From assembly GCA_052066835.1 (NCBI GenBank), contig JBQHRJ010000003.1: a DNA stretch of 64,000 nucleotides. One strand, written 5' to 3'. Under the pieces are notes generated by a model. That model saw only the letters and a list, made by a program, of their open reading frames with translations. It was not told the DNA's origin and ran no database searches. How positions within the stretch are numbered: position 1 is the first letter of the stretch; the number at the start of each line of letters is the position of its first letter. Below are positions 8,368 through 15,384 of the stretch, piece after piece. The stretch comes from UBA2821 sp902763335. Its GTDB lineage: Bacteria; Bacillota; Clostridia; Lachnospirales; Lachnospiraceae. The position numbers and the translations under genes are program-made.

Positions 8368-9948
8368 ATGAAAAAACATCTGATAAATATCCGTCCATAC
8401 CATGATACATCATATTCATGGCAGGAGCTTAACTGCTTTATAAGACCGTTTGCACTGGCACTTAATGAGGATGGCGGAGACGAAAAGACAAGAAAAAAAT
8501 ATTACAGCATGTTTCTCATGCTTGTATCATTATTCATGACGCACAGTGAGGTGGATGATTCACGCATAATGTATAACGGACTGCATCCGATGTTTCAGTA
8601 TATTGAAAAGGAAATCAGTGATGCGATGGGAATCAGGATAAGCATGGAGGAGTATTCATCAGAGCGTAAGTTTCATAAAAAAATGAAAGAATCATTAGGA
8701 GCAGGGTACACGGTTGTTGTACCCTGCGACCTGTATGGGATGCCATACAGCCTGAACTATCTTGAGCAGCATCACAATCATTACATGCTGGTAAGGGGAT
8801 TTGATGCTGACAGAAAGATATATCATGTGTTAGACAACATGCATGTCGAACATGGACAGTCAACGGCATATATGGATTTCATGGTACAGTATGACATCAT
8901 GTATGACATGGCAGGACTTTTTCACAGGTATTATGACAGGGGAAGTTTATCCGTGCCGTATTTCTGGAAGATCAGGTGTGAGAGTAATATTAATGATGTG
9001 GTATATAATGTAAAAGAGTATTTGTGCAGGATTATTTCCGGCTTTGTGGACGGAAGTATACAGACTTATTATGTAGAGCGTGATATGGACGGAATAAATA
9101 CGGATTTTCTGGGTATGGCAAGACAGGTGAACATGAGAAATGTGTACTATGGCGAAACGATACGTTTTGCGTATGACATATGCGGTGCAGGAAGCAGAGG
9201 TGCAGACAATCTTGAAAAACTGGCAGATGAACTTAAGAAAAAATGGAATGCCGTAAAACTGATGATAATGAAGGGGACGGATAATAAACAGTGGAAGAAG
9301 ACTTTGGATGATACTATAGAGCTGGAGAAAACATTTCACATGAATGTTCTGGATGCATTGAAAGACAAAGAAACGCCTTTTGGAAACATTAAGAGTGAAA
9401 AGACAGAGACAGTGATGTTTAACCCGCTTGAAGCAGCGGCAGTACAGGGAGAAAACGGTGAGTATACTGTGGAGTTGTCAGATTCACTTGTATATGATAC
9501 ATGGCAGGTAAGTGATGATGCATTTCAGATACTCGATATTATACACGATATATCAGGAGGATATGAATACACCTGTAGTTTTACGGATATTGATGCAGTG
9601 CAGGGGGAAGCCTTTCACATGGGTATAATAGTAAAGGGAAGGAATGGCGAAAAATATCTTTTTGGTAACAGCAGGGGACTGCATCTGGTTCTGTTTGAAC
9701 CGGATAAAAAAAATTATGAACTGTATCAGGCTGATAAGAGCTTTGGTGAAAAAGTATGTTTTAAAATGAAAATTATTAATAATAATGGAGAGTTCAGGTA
9801 TGAATTTTATGTATCTGAAGATGAAGAATGGTATCCGGTAATGGATGTAGAAGATGGTTTTGAGCCTGAGTATGCCGGAATATTTATAAAAACATGGGAG
9901 AAATGCAGTGTAAAAGTGACAGCAGGCAGGAAAGCGGTGCGGATATGA
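8368..9948 (+). CDS. BtrH-N-like papain-fold protein with C-terminal concanavalin-like domain
   Basis: The N-terminal part (about residues 1-200) resembles the BtrH N-terminal domain, a C39/papain-like fold: an early cysteine in SWQELNCFIRP, then GYTVVVPCDLYGMPY, and HHNHYMLVRGFDADRKIYHVLDNM, which fits the H-x(3)-V-x-G-x-D plus DN pattern. BtrH of butirosin synthesis transfers an acyl chain from a carrier protein, and a carrier protein is encoded upstream. The middle is helical. The last 170 residues (from about 355) look like a DUF1349-type concanavalin-like beta sandwich (EFYVSEDEEWYPV, AGIFIKTWEKCSVKV), an unusual addition. AAGGAG precedes the ATG at 8368. No signal peptide is visible, so it should act in the cytoplasm. 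Similarity is judged by eye. Confidence 0.6.
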   Translation: MKKHLINIRPYHDTSYSWQELNCFIRPFALALNEDGGDEKTRKKYYSMFLMLVSLFMTHSEVDDSRIMYNGLHPMFQYIEKEISDAMGIRISMEEYSSERKFHKKMKESLGAGYTVVVPCDLYGMPYSLNYLEQHHNHYMLVRGFDADRKIYHVLDNMHVEHGQSTAYMDFMVQYDIMYDMAGLFHRYYDRGSLSVPYFWKIRCESNINDVVYNVKEYLCRIISGFVDGSIQTYYVERDMDGINTDFLGMARQVNMRNVYYGETIRFAYDICGAGSRGADNLEKLADELKKKWNAVKLMIMKGTDNKQWKKTLDDTIELEKTFHMNVLDALKDKETPFGNIKSEKTETVMFNPLEAAAVQGENGEYTVELSDSLVYDTWQVSDDAFQILDIIHDISGGYEYTCSFTDIDAVQGEAFHMGIIVKGRNGEKYLFGNSRGLHLVLFEPDKKNYELYQADKSFGEKVCFKMKIINNNGEFRYEFYVSEDEEWYPVMDVEDGFEPEYAGIFIKTWEKCSVKVTAGRKAVRI

Positions 9949-9990
9949 CAGGAGATATCCGGTACAGGGTGCCTGTGGAAAGGAGAAAAA

Positions 9991-11391
9991 ATGTGGCGGT
10001 TGAAAAAATACGGTAATCGTCCGGCTCTGACATCAGATACCGGCATAAGCCTTACCTATGAACAGCTTGCCATACAGACTGGGTTGTTTTCAGATAAGAT
10101 AACCGGTTATGATGGTATGCGGCCTCTCGTGTTCGTGCTATGTGGGAAATGTGTTGAGACGATAGTGGCGTATGCAGCGTGTATAAATAACAGAATCCCC
10201 GTATTCATGCTTCCGGGAAACATAAATGCACACAGGCTTGAAAGTCTTATGGAGGCATACAGACCGGAATATATATGGAAACCGTTTGGGGCAGCAGACA
10301 TACAGGATGATATGGAGTATATATACGGTTATGGAAAGTATGCATTATTCAGAACAGAATATTTTAATGCTGAAAAAAACGGTGATATAAATGAAGAACT
10401 GGCACTTCTTCTGTCTACGTCAGGTACTACAGGCAGCGGAAAAACAGTGCGTATCAGTTACAAAAATATTCTTGCGAATACCATATCCATAACGGAGGCA
10501 CTAAGTATAACGTGTACGGATTGTACTGCAACCACACTGCCGCTTCATTATACTTATGGTCTGTCATTAATAAATACATACCTGTATGTGGGAGCAGAGA
10601 TACTTGTAACCGGGAAGAGTGTATTGAGCAGAGAGTTCTGGACATTTTTTAACGGGCATAAGGGAAACAGCTTTTCAGGAGTGGCATATACATACAGGAT
10701 GTTAAGGAAGGCAGGAGTATTTAACAGCAGACCGCCGTATCTGAAGGTCATTACGCAGGCAGGTGAAAGGCTTTCTGAGACGATGTACAGATATCTGGCA
10801 GAAATGTCAGTGAGATGGGAGATAAGATTTTATCCTATGTATGGACAGACAGAGGCTACAGCCAGAATAACAGTGATGCCGTCTGACAAAACCATGGAAA
10901 AGATTCCGAGTGTGGGAAAGCCGGTGAGTGGAGGATATGTGGAGATACATGATGACAAAGGAAATGTTCTGTCGCCGGGAATGAAAGGAAGGCTGATATA
11001 CCATGGTGAAAATGTGGCAATGGGATATGCGGTGGACAGGTGTGGCCTTGCCGGTTCTGATGAATGGAACGGATATCTTGATACCGGGGATATGGGATAT
11101 GTGGATGAAGAAGGTTATATATACATAACAGGCAGGGAAGATGAATATGTCAAGGTGGCAGGAAACAGGATATCGCTGAGTGATATAGAGGAGCTGGTAT
11201 CAGAAAGGTTTTCTGAATGTGTGGTAAAAGGAATTTCAGGTGAAGATGCAATAGAGATAAGATGTAAGTGCAGGAATAAAGAAGAAATAATTAAGTATCT
11301 TACGGATACGACGGGGCTTGGCAGGGGGAGCATTAGGGTTGTCTGTGTAACGGAGATAGAAGTTACGGACAGTGGAAAGGTTAAGAGATGA
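9991..11391 (+). CDS. ANL-family AMP-dependent synthetase/ligase
   Basis: A 466-residue acyl- or aminoacyl-adenylating enzyme. Motifs in order are LLSTSGTTGSGKTVRIS (A3, about residue 137), YGQTEATAR (A5), YLDTGDMGYVDEEG (A7), ITGREDEYVKVAGNRIS (A8) and a C-terminal TDSGKVKR that supplies the A10 catalytic lysine right before the stop. It is shorter than typical acyl-CoA ligases (about 500-550) but has all core motifs. The sequence before the A3 loop is compact, more like stand-alone domains that load a carrier protein. It is the last gene of the unit and is followed by a bidirectional terminator. Together with the PaaK-like enzyme this operon has two adenylating enzymes for one visible carrier protein. 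Confidence 0.85.
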   Translation: MWRLKKYGNRPALTSDTGISLTYEQLAIQTGLFSDKITGYDGMRPLVFVLCGKCVETIVAYAACINNRIPVFMLPGNINAHRLESLMEAYRPEYIWKPFGAADIQDDMEYIYGYGKYALFRTEYFNAEKNGDINEELALLLSTSGTTGSGKTVRISYKNILANTISITEALSITCTDCTATTLPLHYTYGLSLINTYLYVGAEILVTGKSVLSREFWTFFNGHKGNSFSGVAYTYRMLRKAGVFNSRPPYLKVITQAGERLSETMYRYLAEMSVRWEIRFYPMYGQTEATARITVMPSDKTMEKIPSVGKPVSGGYVEIHDDKGNVLSPGMKGRLIYHGENVAMGYAVDRCGLAGSDEWNGYLDTGDMGYVDEEGYIYITGREDEYVKVAGNRISLSDIEELVSERFSECVVKGISGEDAIEIRCKCRNKEEIIKYLTDTTGLGRGSIRVVCVTEIEVTDSGKVKR

Positions 11392-11392
11392 A

Positions 11393-11439
11393 TTAAGCCA
11401 TAGCAATAAATATATAATTTGCTATGGCTTAAATTTTTT
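11393..11439. terminator. Bidirectional terminator between convergent genes
   Basis: A perfect 14-base inverted repeat, TTAAGCCATAGCAA and its complement, with a 12-base loop, followed by ATTTTTT on the plus strand. It lies between the ANL ligase and the convergent regulator gene and overlaps the last codons of the latter. Confidence 0.85.
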
Positions 11440-12165
11440 CCTGAAGTAGTGTTCGGCAATAGAATACATTACTGAACGTTCTTCTGCCGATAATCCTAAA
11501 AATGTATCACATATCAGGTAATCGATTACTAACTGTAGATTTGGATTATATTTCTTTATGCGGTTTAGCAGGAATAAATCCATAGGTATGTGAAATTGTC
11601 TGGATATTTTAGTCCATATATAAGGTGAAGATTCACCACCACCTGCCTCCATACGCTGTAAGGTAGATATACTGCGGTTTATTAATTCGGAAAGTTCATT
11701 AATAGAAAGTTTACTTTTTATTCGTGCATTCTTTAACAGAATACCACGCAGTTTTTTATCAGTTTCATTAATGCTGACAGATTGTAAATCATCAGCGTCA
11801 ATATTGGTGAAGATTTGGTACTTAATCATATTAAGTTTCTGTATAAATTCATATTGGGACTGAAAGTCCATATCCTTTGTAAGAGAATGTATATCATCGA
11901 GTATGGTAACTGCTGAATCAGGTGTTTTAAAACCTGACATTGTGAAGTAATCAACAGGCAGTTGATATTGTTTTGATAATTTTATAAGAAAATCAAAATC
12001 AGGCATAGATTTACCTGCTTCTATCTTGCGAACCTTGTCATCGCTTTCGGTTATTCCGGTATAAAAATCCATGCATTTTATGTCAGGATATGTCGATTTA
12101 CGATAAAATTTAATTGTATTTCCTATTTGTTTTACCAAAGAATTATCTGTATTTGCCATAAGCAT
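11422..12165 (-). CDS. Tandem-XRE transcriptional regulator
   Basis: A 247-residue regulator with two Cro/C1-type helix-turn-helix domains. The first is about residues 10-75 (GNTIKFYRKS...VRKIEAGKSMPDFDFLIKLSKQY, ending PVDYF) and the second about 137-200 (ARIKSKLSINELSELINRS...LQRMEAGGG, ending PMDLF). The start at 12165 has AGGAG five bases away; the frame extends further upstream but without a ribosome site, so the longer form is rejected. It is transcribed divergently from agrD with a 263-base shared control region and convergently to the ACP/ligase operon, so it is a good candidate to control either. Its own ligand is unknown. Confidence 0.85.
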   Translation of the reverse strand: MLMANTDNSLVKQIGNTIKFYRKSTYPDIKCMDFYTGITESDDKVRKIEAGKSMPDFDFLIKLSKQYQLPVDYFTMSGFKTPDSAVTILDDIHSLTKDMDFQSQYEFIQKLNMIKYQIFTNIDADDLQSVSINETDKKLRGILLKNARIKSKLSINELSELINRSISTLQRMEAGGGESSPYIWTKISRQFHIPMDLFLLNRIKKYNPNLQLVIDYLICDTFLGLSAEERSVMYSIAEHYFRKKFKP

Positions 12166-12315
12166 AGTATCTCCTAAATAACCTTTTAATATATTGTAGG
12201 TCATATAAAATATTACACATAGGCTGATACCGTCATAAAACATTACGGAATTGACGGAGAAATATTGGCTCATTTTGTAATCTGATATACGAAATTGTTG
12301 AAAAATCTGTTTTTT

Positions 12316-12376
12316 GTGTCGTTAAACCGATGTTTGGTGAAGTGTAGCGTAATTGCCAGAAATTCAAGATTATAAT
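12316..12376 (+). promoter_or_regulatory. agr promoter with putative AgrA/LytTR binding element
   Basis: A TATAAT box (12371-12376) lies 53 bases before the agrD start, with a poor -35 region (CGTAAT). Just upstream, 12316-12342, is a 27-base element beginning GTGTCGTTAAACCG that recurs before the ACP operon at the same distance (55 bases) from the -10. GTT triplets recur roughly once per helical turn at 12297, 12309, 12321 and 12332, in keeping with direct-repeat sites of LytTR regulators. Autoregulation of agr by its response regulator is the rule in this family; here it is inferred. Confidence 0.55.
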
Positions 12377-12428
12377 ATATAGCAAAGATGTTGCAGCAGA
12401 TTTAAATATGAAAAAGGAGGAGATACCT

Positions 12429-12560
12429 ATGTTTAGAAGTATATTATCGTTAATCGCAGGAGCATCATTGCATGTTGCAGCGTTCTCAGCAAATTCGGCA
12501 TGTTTTTTAATGTACTATGAACCTGAGATGCCGGAAGGAATGTCTAAGTTGATTAAGTAA
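12429..12560 (+). CDS. agrD: AgrD-like autoinducing peptide precursor
   Basis: A 43-residue precursor. It has an amphipathic/hydrophobic leader (MFRSILSLIAGASLHVAAF), a core around Cys25 (SACFLMYY) and an acidic tail with EPEMPEGM that corresponds to the P-E-x-P motif of clostridial AgrD tails. By analogy with clostridial AgrD I predict a five-residue thiolactone, Cys25-Phe-Leu-Met-Tyr29, cut by AgrB between the two tyrosines; the number of N-terminal exocyclic residues cannot be fixed. The ribosome site is AAGGAGG, and the TAA overlaps the agrB ATG by one base (TAATG). Order D-then-B differs from the staphylococcal agrBDCA order. Confidence 0.88.
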   Translation: MFRSILSLIAGASLHVAAFSANSACFLMYYEPEMPEGMSKLIK

Positions 12561-13141
12561 TGTTAAGTGTCATTATAAAAAATATGGTAAAATATCAGTT
12601 GATTGATAAAGAAGATGCAGATATATATTTATATGGATTGAAGTCTATGTTATTCTATTGTACGTTCTTTATTCCATCATTAATTATAGCCATATATAAT
12701 AAGCAGATAGTTGCTTATTTGTTAACAATTGTTCTTGGTTTGGGCATGAGAAGAAATCTGGGAGGAATGCACTTTAATAAATCTTATTATTGTTTTATAT
12801 TTTCATTTATATATGTGGAAACTCCTGTTTTCATATGTGTATATAATTTGAGATTTTCAAGTGCTTTTTTATCAATAGCTTCGTTATGCTTGCTTGGCTT
12901 ACTTTGGGTAGGAACAATACTAATGGGAGTAGTTAAACATAAAAATAAGATATATACTGATAAGCTTGAACAGACTGCAAAATATAAATCTATTATATTA
13001 GAGATGATTATAGTGGTAATTATCTTGGTAGCATTTCAGGCACATGATAAGAGAAGTTTGGTTGTAATTGTATATGTGTTGTCTGTACAGAATATATCAT
13101 TTTATATGGCACATATAATATCATATATACGATGTAAATAA
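12560..13141 (+). CDS. agrB: AgrB-like peptide-processing membrane endopeptidase
   Basis: AgrB cuts the C-terminal tail from AgrD and closes the thiolactone. This 193-residue protein has the typical MRRNLGGMHFNKSYYC segment, in which the catalytic His and Cys are seven residues apart as in staphylococcal AgrB. About five or six hydrophobic helices follow and precede it. Length is normal for the family (about 190-210). It is translationally coupled to agrD. A promoterless gap of 81 bases separates it from the sensor kinase gene. Confidence 0.92.
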   Translation: MLSVIIKNMVKYQLIDKEDADIYLYGLKSMLFYCTFFIPSLIIAIYNKQIVAYLLTIVLGLGMRRNLGGMHFNKSYYCFIFSFIYVETPVFICVYNLRFSSAFLSIASLCLLGLLWVGTILMGVVKHKNKIYTDKLEQTAKYKSIILEMIIVVIILVAFQAHDKRSLVVIVYVLSVQNISFYMAHIISYIRCK

Positions 13142-13222
13142 TATATGAAAGAAACTTGACTTTTTGGGTATGTCTGATATCATAAATAATAGCTATATTA
13201 TTATTGTAAGGAAATCCAGAGA

Positions 13223-14521
13223 ATGATTGAATACTTAGTACTTGATGCAATTGGTTATATTGCTGTACATTTTTTTTACTCAGCAATTTATGTAAAAACA
13301 AAGGATAAGACAAAATATGGCATGTTTGTATATATTTTGTCTTATCTTTGTTGTAATGTTGCTTATGTATTTGCTGATAAACAGGTAGTTATATTAGTGG
13401 TAAACTTATTTATGTTTGCATTGATATGTTCTAATTACACTTCAAAAATAATATTATGTGTTTTGGGAAGTGTTTTTATGAATATATTTGGAGCAATAAT
13501 TGAGTCAATTGTCAGTGTAAGTATGACTGTATTTTATACAGGTGATTATAATATTGCTATGAATGATAAAGCTGCTTATATTTTAGGGGTGGCTATTTGT
13601 AAGATGGCTATGATTTTTGCGTCATTCAATATGTACATGGTACTTAAGAAAAGAGAACTGTTTAAGAGACCGGGATATTTTTGCATTATAGCAATAATTT
13701 TTCCGCTGTGTAGTATATTTATATTGTATTTTATATTTGAAAATGTTGCCAGTGGAAATTTGAATAATATTACACAGGTTTTTGTAGTTACATTATCAAT
13801 ATTTATAATGAATATAATCGTCTTCATATTCTATGATCAGATATGCAATAGCCAGATGGTGAAAGAAGAACGTGACAATTTGCTGCATTACATAGAGTTG
13901 CAGGAAACCGAGCAGCAGAATGTAGATTCGTATAATAGGAATATATCGAAAATCCGTCATGACATAAAAAACTACATGATAGGCATAAGTTCTCTTATTA
14001 ATCAGGGAAAATATGATATTGCCTTGGATGAGATTAATAAAGTAAGCAGTGAAGTGGTGAAGAAATATGATACGGTTTCTACCTGCGATAGTGTGTTAAA
14101 CCACATATTAAATGCCAAATTGTGGATTATGAATGAGAAAAATATACGGCTTGAACGGAAGTTATACATTACGGAAGAATTGACCATGAGTGCAGGAGAG
14201 TTGAGTGTTCTGCTTGGAAATGTGTTAGACAATGCTATAGAATATGTGGGAAATCATAAGGGAGTAGAACAACTGATAAGAATGGATATGAGTTTTGACA
14301 GGGGAATACTTATGATCGGAGTTCAGAACAGGGTTGAGGATGAAATAATAATACCTAAAGACATGATTATAAAGACTACAAAGGCAGATAAGGGACACGG
14401 ACTGGGAATGAAAAGTATAAAAGAAATATGTGACAGATATAATGGTAAATTTGATGTTAAATGTGAGAGTGGAAATTTTATTGTAAATATGATGATGATA
14501 CTGCCGGGTGATAATAAATGA
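13223..14521 (+). CDS. agrC: AgrC-like sensor histidine kinase
   Basis: The receptor for the cyclic peptide. Residues 1-205 form six or so membrane helices, as in AgrC. The cytoplasmic part has the dimerisation/phosphorylation motif KIRHDIKNYM (phosphoacceptor His at about 249), the N box LLGNVLDNAIEYV and the G box GHGLGMKSIKEICDRYNG, all of the HPK10/GHKL type (HATPase_c_5). At 432 residues the length is usual. It lies between agrB and agrA in the same orientation. The specificity of the membrane domain for the predicted CFLMY ring is inference from linkage. Confidence 0.92.
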   Translation: MIEYLVLDAIGYIAVHFFYSAIYVKTKDKTKYGMFVYILSYLCCNVAYVFADKQVVILVVNLFMFALICSNYTSKIILCVLGSVFMNIFGAIIESIVSVSMTVFYTGDYNIAMNDKAAYILGVAICKMAMIFASFNMYMVLKKRELFKRPGYFCIIAIIFPLCSIFILYFIFENVASGNLNNITQVFVVTLSIFIMNIIVFIFYDQICNSQMVKEERDNLLHYIELQETEQQNVDSYNRNISKIRHDIKNYMIGISSLINQGKYDIALDEINKVSSEVVKKYDTVSTCDSVLNHILNAKLWIMNEKNIRLERKLYITEELTMSAGELSVLLGNVLDNAIEYVGNHKGVEQLIRMDMSFDRGILMIGVQNRVEDEIIIPKDMIIKTTKADKGHGLGMKSIKEICDRYNGKFDVKCESGNFIVNMMMILPGDNK

Positions 14522-14549
14522 TTGGTAGAGAGAAAATATTTGTATAGTA

Positions 14550-14577
14550 TTGACATATAGAATTGTTTTGATATTAT
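14550..14577 (+). promoter_or_regulatory. Sigma-A promoter upstream of the agrA-like gene
   Basis: TTGACA (14550-14555), a 16-base spacer and TATTAT (14572-14577). It would give the response regulator an expression of its own, independent of the autoregulated promoter before agrD. The 117-base gap between the kinase and regulator genes holds nothing else obvious. Confidence 0.55.
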
Positions 14578-14638
14578 TGAAGTATGGTTGAATTGAGGAT
14601 GAGATGTTTTAATTAAATGTGTGGAAATGAGGATTAGG

Positions 14639-15355
14639 ATGGTTAAAGCTGCTGTATGTGATGATGAGTGGACCTTTTGCGAAGAAATCATCAGATTATT
14701 AAAGAGAAATTTTGGAGATACTATTGATTATATTGAAGATTTTTCATGTGGTGAGGAGCTTATTAAATCCATAGAGGACGGAAATAACTATCAGCTTATA
14801 TTCCTTGACCAGCAAATGAAAGAATTAAATGGCATATCTACTGCAAATGAGATAAGAAAGCATGGTGCTCATGGAGATGCCATCATTTTTTTTATTACCG
14901 CATTTGAGTGTGAGCTGATTTCTGCCATTAATGTACATCCGTTTGCTTATATATATAAACCATTGAAAGAACAGGAACTTGTAGATGCCGTAAGCAAGGC
15001 ATTAGAACATGTAGAGACCAGAAAAAAGTTTTTATCAATAAAGCGAAAAGATGGAGACATAATGCTTGATTCAATGAAAATATATTATGTACAGGCGAAA
15101 GGACACAAATGTATTATCAGATATGATGGCGAAGATTTGATTGCGAATATGAGCCTTAGTAATCTGAAGAAGATGTTGGAAGAAAATTCAAAGTTATTTG
15201 TGCAGGTACACAGGTCATATATTATTAATTTTAAATATTTTGAGGGTATCGTAGGAAAAACAGACATACTTAAAATGAAGGGTAATGTGAAGATACCGCT
15301 CGGTAAGAATTATATTGGAGATTTTATGAATAAATATAGGGAAATAGAACTCTGA
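14639..15355 (+). CDS. agrA: AgrA-like LytTR response regulator
   Basis: A two-domain response regulator of about 238 residues. The receiver has the acidic pocket VCDDEW, the phospho-acceptor Asp in LIFLDQQMKELNG and the conserved Lys in AYIYKPL. The C-terminal LytTR domain (about 140-238) includes IYYVQAKGHKCIIR, SLSNLKKMLEE, FVQVHRSYIINFKYF and KIPLGKNY, the standard LytTR pattern. It should bind direct-repeat sites upstream of agrD and of target operons. ATG at 14639 with GAGG six bases upstream is preferred to the GTG at 14621. The stop overlaps the first codons of the following frame. Confidence 0.92.
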   Translation: MVKAAVCDDEWTFCEEIIRLLKRNFGDTIDYIEDFSCGEELIKSIEDGNNYQLIFLDQQMKELNGISTANEIRKHGAHGDAIIFFITAFECELISAINVHPFAYIYKPLKEQELVDAVSKALEHVETRKKFLSIKRKDGDIMLDSMKIYYVQAKGHKCIIRYDGEDLIANMSLSNLKKMLEENSKLFVQVHRSYIINFKYFEGIVGKTDILKMKGNVKIPLGKNYIGDFMNKYREIEL

Positions 15356-15384
15356 TGCAAAACGTCTGCAGAATGGAGGGTAAT

